Assembly (NCBI GenBank): GCA_947377275.1
Contig: CANCFV010000009.1
Coordinates: 1-60,151 of the forward strand
DNA length: 60,151 nucleotides
Origin: Burkholderiales bacterium
GTDB lineage: Bacteria; Pseudomonadota; Gammaproteobacteria; Burkholderiales; Burkholderiaceae_C
Direction of reading: 5' to 3'
The position numbers and the translations under genes are program-made. Under the pieces are notes generated by a model. It did not search any database, was not told the origin of the DNA, and was given only the letters and a program-made list of their open reading frames with translations. Shown piece by piece: positions 1 through 9,109 of this stretch; the stretch's first letter is position 1; the number at the start of each line of letters is the position of its first letter.

Positions 1-1
1 C

Positions 2-721
2 GCGTCCACTTTCACGTCGGCGCCAATGCAAGCCTCCGAGGCGGCCCCGGCGACCTCTTCAGGTACACCGGCAAGTACGGTGGTCAAGTTCTCTGACCAG
101 GCACTGACCATGATGCGGCAACGGCAGGTCAGCGAGGCTCAGCAGGCCACATTCAAGGAAGTGCTTCAAAAGGCCCAGACCGATCAAGCTCAATCCGACC
201 CGAAAAGCTTCCTTCGAACACTGACGGCCGATGAGCTTTCCGCTGTTCAATCAGCGCATTGCTTGGGGCAGCCTATCGATGTGAACTCGCTCAACCAGGA
301 GGGCGCTGCAAACTTGCTGGTTCAGCCTGGAGCAGAGCAAGACCTCGACAACAACGGCTTGACCAGTGTTGGAGCAGGCAACACGTTCACCTTTCCGCCA
401 AACAATGCGCCTGAGTCTTTCAAAGCTGCTTGGGCGCAGGCCACAGAGGGCAGATCATTTGGAGACATCCCCGCGCAGATGATTCTGGCGGCTGGTCTGG
501 CCAATCTGAGACCCGCCCCCACCACGGGCAATGGCACTGCGATTTCGCCGGATGACCCTGAATGGAAGAACCCATATGCGGATCCAAACTATGACTATGC
601 CGCAGCGGTGAGCAACACCATGGAAGGGCTCAAACAAGATCGGTCACACAACCTGATCTCGGAAGCGCAGTTCAAGCATGACATGGATTTTTACGAGCAG
701 CTGCACAAAGCACTGGGCTGA
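2..721 (+). CDS. Hypothetical protein, probably 5'-truncated by the window edge
   Basis: The frame is open from the first bases of the window. The ATG at 26 may be internal, because the residues before it continue the same Ser/Thr/Ala-rich composition. The visible part is about 231 aa from that ATG: a low-complexity N-terminus rich in Ala, Ser, Thr and Pro, a charged helical stretch (residues about 25-75) and a mixed C-terminal half ending in a charged helix. There are no clear membrane segments, no signal peptide and no motif I recognise. Composition and codon use look like real coding sequence. No functional link to the TRAP genes downstream on the other strand is evident. Function unknown. 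Confidence 0.6.
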   Translation, partial: ASTFTSAPMQASEAAPATSSGTPASTVVKFSDQALTMMRQRQVSEAQQATFKEVLQKAQTDQAQSDPKSFLRTLTADELSAVQSAHCLGQPIDVNSLNQEGAANLLVQPGAEQDLDNNGLTSVGAGNTFTFPPNNAPESFKAAWAQATEGRSFGDIPAQMILAAGLANLRPAPTTGNGTAISPDDPEWKNPYADPNYDYAAAVSNTMEGLKQDRSHNLISEAQFKHDMDFYEQLHKALG

Positions 722-845
722 TGCCAGGCATGAGGATGCAGGAATGGGACAAGCAAAGATCAAGCAGCGTGCAGCTTTCAGGCCAGAACTCATTGCGGCT
801 TGGGAGGCTTAGGATTGCGTCAATTTCTCTGTTGCGCTGGCCAGG

Positions 846-1319
846 TTGACAGGTTGGCTGCTGCATGTGGACTGGTGGGTTCCATCTACTGACCACAGCG
901 CAGAGACATCGATCGACGAACTGAAGCCGCTTCGGGTTCACGCAGCAGATAACCACGATCTGATTTTCGACGTGCGCGGCGTCAGGTCCATCGTCGATTT
1001 AAATGAAGGCGTCATTGCGCCTCGGGCCAGAAAATTTCGGACCAGCAGTGTGCGTACCCACTTTTATGATGAGGACACGCTCTCATCGCGTCTTTTGCGG
1101 AGCAGGCAGGACGACGCGAAGATCGCGCAGGCCACCGAGGCGATCAGAGGGAATGCTCATTTCCTCGCGGCCATACCGTCGCGACAGTCACCCTTTGTGC
1201 CGGCGCATCAAGCCGCCAAGTTTACCTATGGCCGATGTGCGGTATTCGCTGAAGCGCTGCGTGAACTCACGGGTCTGCGGCGCACGGACCTCACCTCCAT
1301 TCAACTGGTGCGGCTGTGA
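846..1319 (+). CDS. Hypothetical protein, possibly a degraded gene
   Basis: This is an open frame of 157 codons with a TTG start (the frame is stopped at 810-812). It begins hydrophobic and Trp-rich, then becomes charged with many Arg. No domain or motif is recognised. There is no convincing ribosome binding site, and a competing open frame (1003-1443) overlaps it, so this could be a short hypothetical gene or the remnant of a longer one. It lies between the first hypothetical gene and the convergent TRAP operon. Confidence 0.3.
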   Translation: MTGWLLHVDWWVPSTDHSAETSIDELKPLRVHAADNHDLIFDVRGVRSIVDLNEGVIAPRARKFRTSSVRTHFYDEDTLSSRLLRSRQDDAKIAQATEAIRGNAHFLAAIPSRQSPFVPAHQAAKFTYGRCAVFAEALRELTGLRRTDLTSIQLVRL

Positions 1320-1410
1320 GGGGGCAGGTCACCTGCTGCAAAGCCGCCGGACCTGCCCAGCTTTTTCTGTCGAACAAGCGAATCAAGCAGATCCGCAGCG
1401 GCAGACATGG

Positions 1411-3282
1411 CTAGTGACGCGACATGCCTGGCAGCCAAGTTGACAGAGCGGGCCATAGCGCAATCACCAGTGTCCCGACAAAGATTGACAACATGGCAGG
1501 CAGCACGGAGCGCGCGACATAGCGGATGGGCTTGCCGAACATGGCCGAGGCGAAATAGATGTTCATGCCGGCTGGCGGGCAAAGAAAGCCGGCTTCCATC
1601 GCAGCGAGAAAGATGATGCCGAAATGCAGCGGGTCGATGCCGTAACTGAGTGCCAGCGGCAAGAGCAGAGGCACCAGAACGGCGATGGCTGCAAAGATCT
1701 CCATCAGCGCGGCAGCCACGAACAGAAAAGCACAAAGCATCAGCAAGAACAGATGCTTATCAGGGATGGCCGCCTGCACCCACGTGACTGCTTGATCAGG
1801 GATGCCGGCATCCACCATGAAGTTGGTCAGCGCCAGGGCCATGCCCAGGATCAGCATCACGCCACCAATCACCTGCGCACATTCCGCCAGGCAGCTGCCA
1901 AGTAAACGCCAGCCCAGCTCGCGGTGTACCAAGCCCTGGGTGAACAGGGCATAGGCCGCGGTCAGTGCCGCGCTTTCTGTAGGCGTGGCGAGACCACCGA
2001 TCAAGGCGCCGATGGCAACCAGCGGCGCTGCAATCTCCCATTTGGCTGCCCAAGCAGCAACCAGGGCACGACGCAGGCTGGGCTTGGCAGTCGGGGCGGC
2101 GTGGGCATCGCCCGCCTCCCCAATGCTGTCGCGGCCTTCAGGCCGTAAGAAGCCGCCAACTGACAGCAGACAGACCACCATCACCACGGCAGGCAGCAGC
2201 CCCGCAAGGAACATGGCCTCAATGGGTACGCGAGCGATCACTGCATACATGATCAGCGGCACTGAGGGGGCCAGCAACACGCCGAGCGCGCTCGCACTGG
2301 TCACCAGGCCGATGCCGCGCTGCTCCGGGTAGCCCGCCTGTCGCAACAAAGGCAACAGCAGACCGCCCAGCGCCAGGATGGTGACGCCACTGCCACCTGT
2401 GAAAGCTGTGAAGGCCGAACACAGCAAAGCTGCTGCCAACACCGTGCCACGCTGACCTCCGCCAAACACTTGCACGAACAGGCCGCCAAGCCGACCTGCC
2501 GCACCAGTGCGGGCGAACACCAGGCCAGCAAGGGTGAAGAGCGGCAGCGCTGGCAAAGAGGGGTTGACGGTGATCTGGTAGTGCGACAAGGCAATGGAAG
2601 CCAATGGCAAGCCATCGTTCCAAAAGAGCGCCAGGGCCAGGCCGCCCAAAGCAGCAAACACGGGCGCGCCAGCCAGCAGCAAGGCCAGCACAGCGAGCAA
2701 GGCAGGGGCCAATGGCAGTGCATTGCTCTCCCAGGCCCCAGCGGCCAGCCAGCCTGCCAGTGGCAGCACCACGGCAGCCCCAACACGCAGCACAGGCTGC
2801 TGTGCCGCGGAGATACCCAGCCGCAGGCCCAGCAGAGCAAAGCCCAATGGCAGGCTCAGTTGCACCCACCAGGTTGGCAAGCCATAGGCCAGCAGTTGGC
2901 CGCCGTGGCGTTCGGCATCAACCAGGTGCCAGCCGGCCATGGCCAGCATCCCGCACAGCACGGCCGACCCACCCTTGGCGAAGGCGCGCACCGCTGCTCT
3001 AGCCCTGTCGCTGCCCAGGCCATCCAGGTTGGTGCCAAGGCTGCTGAGATGCCCCCTGCGCTCAGCGGCAATCGCGCCAAACATGGCCAGAACCAAGCCC
3101 AGGTGCTGGACCAGTACCGGTGCGTTGTCAATGCCTCGCCCCATGATGGGCCGCAGTCCCATCTCGACCAGAGGCAACGCCATCATCAAAACGAGGGCCA
3201 GCACTGCTGGCACATTGTCCAGCCGCGCGAACTGGTGCAGGCCTTGGGCGTAGGCCGATTCACGCCGGTGCGCCACCCTCAC
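1411..3282 (-). CDS. dctM: Fused TRAP transporter small-large permease (DctQM)
   Basis: Inner-membrane permease of a tripartite ATP-independent periplasmic (TRAP) transporter, which imports organic acids or similar solutes using an ion gradient. The first ~170 residues resemble the four-helix DctQ small subunit. The remaining ~440 residues are the DctM large subunit with about 12 hydrophobic segments and the Gly-rich stretch of the family, so QM are fused in one ~623-aa chain. I place the start at the GTG at 3282, because it gives a GTGA overlap with the dctP stop; longer versions run back into dctP. The operon order is tatT-dctP-dctQM. The substrate cannot be read from sequence. Confidence 0.88.
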   Translation of the reverse strand: MRVAHRRESAYAQGLHQFARLDNVPAVLALVLMMALPLVEMGLRPIMGRGIDNAPVLVQHLGLVLAMFGAIAAERRGHLSSLGTNLDGLGSDRARAAVRAFAKGGSAVLCGMLAMAGWHLVDAERHGGQLLAYGLPTWWVQLSLPLGFALLGLRLGISAAQQPVLRVGAAVVLPLAGWLAAGAWESNALPLAPALLAVLALLLAGAPVFAALGGLALALFWNDGLPLASIALSHYQITVNPSLPALPLFTLAGLVFARTGAAGRLGGLFVQVFGGGQRGTVLAAALLCSAFTAFTGGSGVTILALGGLLLPLLRQAGYPEQRGIGLVTSASALGVLLAPSVPLIMYAVIARVPIEAMFLAGLLPAVVMVVCLLSVGGFLRPEGRDSIGEAGDAHAAPTAKPSLRRALVAAWAAKWEIAAPLVAIGALIGGLATPTESAALTAAYALFTQGLVHRELGWRLLGSCLAECAQVIGGVMLILGMALALTNFMVDAGIPDQAVTWVQAAIPDKHLFLLMLCAFLFVAAALMEIFAAIAVLVPLLLPLALSYGIDPLHFGIIFLAAMEAGFLCPPAGMNIYFASAMFGKPIRYVARSVLPAMLSIFVGTLVIALWPALSTWLPGMSRH

Positions 3283-4316
3283 TTGCCTCGCGAGGCGCGA
3301 TAGGCCTTCAAATGGAGGAAGACCTCGTCGAATGTATCGGCAGGCACCATCGTGCCCCGAATGCGCGGGTAAAGCTTCTCTGCCAGGTCTGTCCACTCGC
3401 GCTGTTGCTCGGCATTGGGCGTGTTCACGGTCAGGCCGCGCTTCTTCATTGCGGCAACGGCCTCGTCAACTTCTTGGCGCGCTTTGCCGCGCATCTGCAA
3501 CCCGGCCTTTTCTCCGGCCGCACGCAGGGCCTGCTGGCCCGACGGGGACATGGTGTCCCATGCTTTTTGGGTGACCACGATGGCGCCGACGATGGGGGCC
3601 CAGTTGATGTCCAGCATGTTCGAGGCCGTGCCGTAGACCTGGCTGGCCAGCGCGAAATAGGGTGTGGCAGGTATGACGTTGATCATGCCGGTCTGCAGTG
3701 AGGGCAGCACGTCGGCAGTTTCCAGAGGTACCGGGGTGTAGCCCAGGCTCTTCATGATGGCCTGCTGCTCGGGCTCTGATCCCCAGGCAAAGAACTTCAT
3801 GTGCTTGAAGTCACCAGGCCGAAATGCGGCCTCCTTGGAAAAGAAACGCACCCAACCGGCGTCGCCCCAACCCAGCACGACGAACCCACGTGCAAGAAAT
3901 CGCTTTTCCATGTTGGGGCGCATCTTCTCGCGCACATAGTCGACCTCGTCCCAGTTGCGAAACAACAGCGGCAGGTTCTGCAAGGCCGCGATGCTTGGCT
4001 CGATCTCCCGCAAGCCCACCACCGACATCAGTGCGCCCTGCAGTTGGCCGATGCGCATGCGCCTCGCCAGCTCAGCCTCGCCCCCTTGGCTACCGTCGGT
4101 GAACACAACGAACTTGGCGTTGCCGCCCTGCGCTGTGCGCCAAGCCTCACCCATCTCCATCAGCTGCTGGTGGAAAAGCGAGTTTTTGGGAACCACAGAA
4201 CCGATGCGCAGTTGCACGGCCTGGGCGGCGGCCAGACTCGTCAGTGCCATGCTCAGCAGCAAGGTCAAGCCGAGGCGACGGCGCGTAAGGTGCACGGAGG
4301 CAAATGATTGGATCAT
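3279..4316 (-). CDS. dctP: TRAP transporter substrate-binding protein DctP
   Basis: Periplasmic DctP-family solute receptor of 345 aa with an N-terminal signal peptide (hydrophobic core about residues 15-31, cleavage near Ala-Gln-Ala). The body shows the typical DctP pattern, including an LP-x-LF segment near residue 115 and a late long helix. It hands its ligand to the QM permease encoded immediately downstream with a 4-base overlap. It contains 16 Met and no Cys by my count, ordinary for the family, so it is a useful control for the Met-poor binding proteins further right. The ligand is unknown. Confidence 0.9.
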   Translation of the reverse strand: MIQSFASVHLTRRRLGLTLLLSMALTSLAAAQAVQLRIGSVVPKNSLFHQQLMEMGEAWRTAQGGNAKFVVFTDGSQGGEAELARRMRIGQLQGALMSVVGLREIEPSIAALQNLPLLFRNWDEVDYVREKMRPNMEKRFLARGFVVLGWGDAGWVRFFSKEAAFRPGDFKHMKFFAWGSEPEQQAIMKSLGYTPVPLETADVLPSLQTGMINVIPATPYFALASQVYGTASNMLDINWAPIVGAIVVTQKAWDTMSPSGQQALRAAGEKAGLQMRGKARQEVDEAVAAMKKRGLTVNTPNAEQQREWTDLAEKLYPRIRGTMVPADTFDEVFLHLKAYRASRGK

Positions 4317-4336
4317 GGCGGGCTGAAGAAGAAGGC

Positions 4337-5191
4337 TCAGAATCGGTCGTCGGCGCTGTCAAGCAGCCATTGAGCGCGTTCGCGCATCAATTGATTGCCC
4401 AAGTCCGGGCGGGCCGCGCTGGCCTCCAGGGCTTGATGCAGCAGGCGTTCGAAGGCTTTGCGGTCGCCATCGGTAAGGGCTTCGGCCCTTGAAACATAGA
4501 CGCCCGCATTGCGGCCGGCCCCGAAGGTCTCGGCCTGGTCGAAGAATTGCTCGGCCTCACGGCGATTGCCTCCGGGGCGGGAGGCCCCGAAAGTGCCCAT
4601 CAGGCTGGCCAGCGCACCATCCCCGTAGCCAGGTTGGCGCTCCCAGGCCAGCCGCGCCAGGCGCACAGCCAAAGGCAGGTCAGCCACGACATCAGCTTGA
4701 TCCTTGGACAGCGAGATGAACGCCCCCCAGGACGCCGCAGCCCAGTAAGCCAAGCCAACCTGGTCGCCATCGAGGCGCAGCGTGCCGGCCGTGAGGTCTT
4801 TTGCGAAGCCCGGGCGGCGTTGCTCGAGTGTCGTCATCGCATGTTGGTGAGCGCGCCAGTACAGGCGTGCGGCACGCTGACGCAAGCGCAAGGCGGCCTT
4901 GGCGTCTTGTGCCTCCAAGCGTTCGGCGTCGAAGGCGACGAAGGCAAATGCGTACTGAGTGAAGCCGCCTGCCACGGCTTCGCCAAGAGCCACATGACCC
5001 GGGCTCTGGCGCAAGACAGATTCGGAGAGCTTGAGGTAGAACGCGCTGGCTTCACGGGCCAACAAAAGATCATCTTCCTGGGCCTGCCCCTGCACGGCCA
5101 ATTCGTCGGCCATCTTGTTCAACACAAGATGGCTTGGCGAGCAAGCGCTCAGCAGCGCCAGTAAACAGAGCAAGGTTGGAAGTCGCCACAC
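4337..5191 (-). CDS. tatT: TRAP-associated outer-membrane lipoprotein TatT family
   Basis: A 284-aa lipoprotein: the first 17 residues form a lipoprotein signal ending in LLSAC, with Cys17 the predicted lipidation site. The rest is all-helical and TPR-like, rich in Ala, Leu and Arg. This matches the TRAP transporter T-component family (TatT), trimeric TPR lipoproteins thought to pair with DctP in the periplasm. It lies 20 bases before dctP on the same strand and is first in the operon. The family call rests on architecture plus context. Confidence 0.8.
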   Translation of the reverse strand: MWRLPTLLCLLALLSACSPSHLVLNKMADELAVQGQAQEDDLLLAREASAFYLKLSESVLRQSPGHVALGEAVAGGFTQYAFAFVAFDAERLEAQDAKAALRLRQRAARLYWRAHQHAMTTLEQRRPGFAKDLTAGTLRLDGDQVGLAYWAAASWGAFISLSKDQADVVADLPLAVRLARLAWERQPGYGDGALASLMGTFGASRPGGNRREAEQFFDQAETFGAGRNAGVYVSRAEALTDGDRKAFERLLHQALEASAARPDLGNQLMRERAQWLLDSADDRF

Positions 5192-5566
5192 GGCTGGGAG
5201 GTCATCGCGTCATGGTTGGTGAGACTCAGTTTATGCAGCGTGGATGAATTTGCGGTGACAAGTCATGCCACCCAGTACGTTCACTTGATTGACAATGAAG
5301 GACGCTATTGAATCTGACCGTTTGTTGTTGGCCGTTATTGCGTCTGCACTTGGCCGAGTGACGGCTTGCCGTGGCTTTTTGAGCAGGCGCACGACCTCAT
5401 GCAGGCGCTGAAACCAGACGACGGCTTGCGCCTCAAGCTCACGAGCCATGGGCTGCTGCCGACTACAATTGGGCGATGAGCTGCGCGGACGAAGACACCG
5501 TGTTGTTGCGCCAAGTCCGCGACGCCCTGGGTGCAAGCCGCTGAACGGACACACGAAGACAATTCC
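5192..5566. other. Divergent intergenic region between tatT and the OmpA-like gene
   Basis: 375 bases without a confident gene; it must hold promoters for both flanking genes. A TACAAT at 5464-5469 is a fair -10 box for the + strand, without a good -35. A minus-strand frame of 72 codons (5231-5449) has a plausible helical N-terminal half but no clear ribosome binding site, and I do not call it. A 22-codon + frame (5476-5544) is likewise unsupported. Confidence 0.4.
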
Positions 5567-6133
5567 ATGAAACGCTGGACCCGCAACCTGACCATGGTCA
5601 TGGCGATCGCACTGAGTGCATGCGCCACCAAGCCACCCGAAAAGCCACTGGTCAAACTGGCTGTGACGCAGGTGGAACGCGGTGTGTTGATTTGGCTACC
5701 TGACAATGTGCTGTTTGAATTCGGCGCTCACACGTTGTCGCCAGACGCGGACGAGTACCTCAAACTCGTGGCGCACTTGACGCTGGATCGCACCACCGAA
5801 TCACTGGCCCTGGAAGGTCACACAGACAGCGTGGGCAACCCCAATTTCAACCAGGCCCTCTCACTCAAGCGTGCGGATGCCGTGGCCGAGGCCCTGCGCA
5901 AGTTGGGTGTGCCTGGTGAGCGCATGAAAACCGCCGGGTTCGGATTGACGCGCCCGCTGGCCCCGAACGATTCTGAAATCGGTCGCCGGCTCAATCGTCG
6001 CGTGGAGATCATCGTGCTCAACGAAACGGTCGCACACCTGAGTCAGGGTGAGCCGGCCAACCGCTTTGAAGATGCATTCGACAAGCTCAAGTCAGAGCTG
6101 GGCAACCGTGTCAATGCCGGTGGCTTTCGCTGA
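5567..6133 (+). CDS. OmpA-family peptidoglycan-binding lipoprotein
   Basis: A 188-aa protein with a lipoprotein signal (MKRWTRNL..., predicted lipidated Cys19) and a C-terminal OmpA/Pal domain from about residue 40. The peptidoglycan-binding signature is visible: ALEGHTDSVG at residues 81-90, then the NxxLSxxRA-like stretch and an RRVEI segment. Such proteins tether the outer membrane to the cell wall. I start at the ATG at 5567 rather than the GTG at 5531 because only the former gives a proper signal peptide. The patatin-like gene follows 27 bases later, probably in one operon. Confidence 0.85.
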   Translation: MKRWTRNLTMVMAIALSACATKPPEKPLVKLAVTQVERGVLIWLPDNVLFEFGAHTLSPDADEYLKLVAHLTLDRTTESLALEGHTDSVGNPNFNQALSLKRADAVAEALRKLGVPGERMKTAGFGLTRPLAPNDSEIGRRLNRRVEIIVLNETVAHLSQGEPANRFEDAFDKLKSELGNRVNAGGFR

Positions 6134-6160
6134 GCTGCATCAAGAAAGAGACGCAAGGTC

Positions 6161-7042
6161 ATGGATCGTAGAACGTGTATGAGCTCCCTGGCTGCGATGG
6201 CGGCGCTGGGCTCGACTCGCGCGCACGCCGCCGCGCAACCCGCCGTCAAGACCGAGTCTTCACGCCGACGGGTGGCTGTGGTGTTGGGTGGTGGCTCGGC
6301 GAGGGGCTTTGCGCACATTGGCGTCATCAAGGCACTGGAGGCCGCGGGCATCAAGCCCGATCTGATCGTGGGGTGCAGCGCCGGAGCCCTCGTGGGTGCA
6401 TTCTGGGCAGCGGGTTACTCAGGTCGAGAAATGGAAGCCCTGGCCTACGACGTGCAGGACAGCGCCATCGTTGACCTGATCGCACCAACAACAAGCGGAC
6501 GACGCGGCCTGCTCAGTGGGCAATCGCTGGAGAGTTTCGTGAACAAGGGGGTGCGTGGCCGCTCCATGAGCGGTTTGCTCACCCCGTTGATCACGGTGGC
6601 CACCCAGTTCCCGTCGGGTCAGCTGCAGGAATTCAAGACGGGCGACGTCGGCTTTGCGGTTCGTGCTTCGTGCAGCATCCCCGGCATCTTCTTGCCCGCC
6701 GAAAAGGACAATGACGAATATCTGGACGGCGGTTTGGTGAGCCCGGTGCCAGTGCGAACAGCCAAAGCCAACGGCGCTACGCTGGTGGTGGCCGTCGATG
6801 TGGGGGCCGAAGACCCGAGCACCTACCGCCAGCGCGCTACCGGAGGCATGTATGAGCTGATCTTGCGCTCCTTCGAAATCATGGGCAAATCGCTGCGTGA
6901 GTTCGAATGCAAACAGGCCGACATCCTGATCCGTCCGGATGTGGGGCGCGTCAGCAGCACCGACTTTGCCTCTCGCAAAGCGCTGATTGAAGCGGGCTTC
7001 AAGGCTGGTACACGCTTGGCACCCGTCATTCTGAACCGCTGA
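6161..7042 (+). CDS. Patatin-like phospholipase (RssA type)
   Basis: A 293-aa serine hydrolase of the patatin family. The oxyanion-hole loop GGGSARG is at residues 43-49, the nucleophile elbow GCSAG puts the catalytic Ser at 73, and the DGG motif puts the catalytic Asp at 189, so the Ser-Asp dyad is complete. A short N-terminal stretch beginning MDRRTC and ending in AHA resembles an export signal, possibly Tat-like. Family members are acyl hydrolases acting on membrane lipids; the substrate here is unknown. It follows the OmpA-type lipoprotein in the same direction. Confidence 0.85.
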   Translation: MDRRTCMSSLAAMAALGSTRAHAAAQPAVKTESSRRRVAVVLGGGSARGFAHIGVIKALEAAGIKPDLIVGCSAGALVGAFWAAGYSGREMEALAYDVQDSAIVDLIAPTTSGRRGLLSGQSLESFVNKGVRGRSMSGLLTPLITVATQFPSGQLQEFKTGDVGFAVRASCSIPGIFLPAEKDNDEYLDGGLVSPVPVRTAKANGATLVVAVDVGAEDPSTYRQRATGGMYELILRSFEIMGKSLREFECKQADILIRPDVGRVSSTDFASRKALIEAGFKAGTRLAPVILNR

Positions 7043-7206
7043 CACGCCCAGCCTCATGGGATGGCGGGCCGTGGTGTCACACGGCCAATCCCACATATGC
7101 ATATCCACCAAACAAATATCTACTGACCTCACTCGTTCTGAGTCGTTTGGTTTTTTCTGCTTAAGCGGCAAATTGGGTGCTTCTACCTTGGAGCCCTCGA
7201 CCTGCC
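7043..7206 (+). promoter_or_regulatory. Leader of the encapsulin operon with ATATGCATAT palindrome
   Basis: This gap precedes epsC. At 7095-7104 lies the perfect palindrome ATATGCATAT, embedded in an AT-rich stretch unlike the GC-rich surroundings. The same decamer recurs upstream of the porin gene at 49337-49346, and CATATG-type variants occur in several other gaps of this window. A binding site for a CysB/SsuR-like LysR regulator is an inference. No sigma-54 type promoter was found here. Confidence 0.45.
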
Positions 7207-8148
7207 ATGCAGCCCGCCCCCCTTTACGCCCCTCCTGTCGACTTCGCATCCACAGAGTGGAACTTGCATGAGGTGGTGACCGCGCTGCGCCACTCCCGCG
7301 AACGCACTCACAACGTTCGCCACAAAGGACGCATTCGGGAGCTGCCATCGCGCGATGCGCTGTCCCAAGTCGTGCAGGGGCTCTCGGCCTCGCTGTTCCC
7401 AACGCACTACGGCCGCCCTGACCTGAGCGACGAAAGCATCGACTACTACGTCGGCAACACACTCAACAGCACGCTCGCGCTGTTGGCAGAGCAGGTTCGA
7501 CGCGGCTTGCTGTACGCCAGCGACGACGAGTCCTTGAGCGGCGCAAGCCCTGAGTCTGACCTCAGCGAAAAAGCCAACCACATCACCCGGGCTTTCGCGA
7601 CGCAGCTCCCACACATCAGGGCCCTGCTGGTCAGCGACCTTCAAGCGGCATTCAACGGCGACCCCGCCGCGACGAGCGCATCCGAGGTGCTGCTTTGCTA
7701 TCCCGGCATGACGGCCATCATCCATTACAGGCTGGCCCATGCCCTTTACCGGCTGGGCGCTCCCCTCTTGGCCCGCCTGATTTCAGACATCGCTCACTCG
7801 CGCACCGGCATTGACATCCACCCCGGAGCCGACATTGGTCCTGCCTTCTTCATCGATCACGGCACGGGTGTGGTCATTGGTGAAACCACCGTCATTGGCC
7901 AAGGCGTGCGCCTCTATCAAGCGGTGACGCTGGGCGCCAAGCGCTTCCCGACCGACGAAGAAGGCAACTTGCTCAAAGGCCACGCCCGCCACCCCGTGGT
8001 CGAAGACGCCGTGGTGATCTATGCAGGCGCCACGGTACTGGGCCGCATCACCGTCGGCAAGGGCTCAACCATTGGCGGCAACGTCTGGCTGACGCACAGC
8101 GTGCCACCGGGCAGCAACGTGACCCAGGCGTTGAGCCGACAAACCTGA
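7207..8148 (+). CDS. epsC: Serine O-acetyltransferase (EpsC type)
   Basis: Cytoplasmic acyltransferase making O-acetyl-L-serine from serine and acetyl-CoA, the carbon acceptor for sulfide in cysteine synthesis. It has 313 aa with an all-helical N-terminal ~165 residues and a left-handed beta-helix of hexapeptide repeats after ~200. GIDIHPGADIG (His205) and DHGTGVVIGET (His218) are the family signatures. I use the ATG at 7207; the GTG at 7177 is possible. It is followed 43 bases later by the encapsulin shell gene. Serine acetyltransferase next to family 2A encapsulin and cysteine desulfurase is a known arrangement, which supports the sulfur role. It has only two Met and one Cys. Confidence 0.9.
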   Translation: MQPAPLYAPPVDFASTEWNLHEVVTALRHSRERTHNVRHKGRIRELPSRDALSQVVQGLSASLFPTHYGRPDLSDESIDYYVGNTLNSTLALLAEQVRRGLLYASDDESLSGASPESDLSEKANHITRAFATQLPHIRALLVSDLQAAFNGDPAATSASEVLLCYPGMTAIIHYRLAHALYRLGAPLLARLISDIAHSRTGIDIHPGADIGPAFFIDHGTGVVIGETTVIGQGVRLYQAVTLGAKRFPTDEEGNLLKGHARHPVVEDAVVIYAGATVLGRITVGKGSTIGGNVWLTHSVPPGSNVTQALSRQT

Positions 8149-8191
8149 TCCACAACACCCCAAACCCACTGTTAAAACGGAGAACGCCTAC

Positions 8192-9109
8192 ATGGCCAAC
8201 AACCACGAACAAAGCACCGCCTTGGGCGACATCGCCGCCCGGCAACTTGCCATCGCCACGCGCACCGTGCCCCAGATGGGCACCATCACGCCACGCTGGC
8301 TGACCCACCTGCTGCAGTGGGTGCCTGTTGACGCTGGCATCTACCGCGTCAACAGGGTCAAGGACGCCTCCAGCGTCACCGTCGAATGCTCTGGCCGGGA
8401 CGAGCGCGAACTGCCACAAACCTTTGTGGACTACATCGAAGATCCGCGCGAATACCTGCTGTCGGCCGTGAACACGGTGCTGGACGTGCACACCCGCGTG
8501 TCTGACCTGTACAGCAAGCCTTACAACCAGATCTCTGAGCAGCTGCGCCTGACCATCGAAACCATCAAAGAGCGCCAAGAAGCCGAGTTGATCAACAACA
8601 GGGAATACGGCCTGCTCAGCAGCATCGCTCCGCACCAACACATCAAGACACGCACCGGCGCGCCGACGCCCGATGACCTGGACGAGTTGCTGGGCAAGGT
8701 CTGGAAGGAGCCAGGCTTCTTCTTGGCGCACCCACAAGCCATCACGGCTTTCGGTCGCGAATGCACCCGCCGTGGCGTACCGCCTCCCACCGTCTCGCTG
8801 TTCGGCTCACAGTTCATCACGTGGCGCGGCATCCCCCTGATCCCATGCGACAAGATCTTGATCGAAGATGGCAAGACCAAGATCTTGCTGATCCGCACGG
8901 GCGAAAGCCGCCAAGGCGTTGTGGGCCTGTACCAACCTGATCTGCCTGGCGCACAAAGCCCGGGCCTGGCCGTGCGTTTCATGGGCATCAACCACAAAGC
9001 CATCGCGTCGTACTTGGTGTCGCTGTACTGCTCGCTGGCGGTGCTGACCGACGACGCCATCGCCGTGCTCGAAGACGTTGAAGTCAACAAGTACCATGAG
9101 TACAAGTGA
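8192..9109 (+). CDS. Family 2A encapsulin nanocompartment shell protein
   Basis: A 305-aa HK97-fold protein of the SrpI/MMPI group (encapsulin family 2A), which self-assembles into an icosahedral protein shell. Recognisable family stretches include the N-terminal arm with TPRWLTHLL, the YRVNR segment, the E-loop-like region near residues 65-90 and the SLFGSQFITWRG block in the C-terminal half. It lacks the N-terminal cyclic-nucleotide-binding insertion of family 2B, although such genes are often misannotated as Crp/Fnr regulators. Its 3' end overlaps the cargo gene by 14 bases, indicating coupled translation. Characterised relatives load a cysteine desulfurase and have been linked to elemental sulfur storage. 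Confidence 0.92.
   Translation: MANNHEQSTALGDIAARQLAIATRTVPQMGTITPRWLTHLLQWVPVDAGIYRVNRVKDASSVTVECSGRDERELPQTFVDYIEDPREYLLSAVNTVLDVHTRVSDLYSKPYNQISEQLRLTIETIKERQEAELINNREYGLLSSIAPHQHIKTRTGAPTPDDLDELLGKVWKEPGFFLAHPQAITAFGRECTRRGVPPPTVSLFGSQFITWRGIPLIPCDKILIEDGKTKILLIRTGESRQGVVGLYQPDLPGAQSPGLAVRFMGINHKAIASYLVSLYCSLAVLTDDAIAVLEDVEVNKYHEYK

Noticed and set aside
5231-5449. Small minus-strand gene of 72 codons between tatT and ompA
   Set aside because: No ribosome binding site and no recognisable family; the C-terminal half looks non-coding.
8192-9109. Encapsulin as a Crp/Fnr-type regulator
   Set aside because: No cyclic-nucleotide-binding or helix-turn-helix domain is visible; the sequence and the desulfurase neighbour fit a family 2A shell protein.
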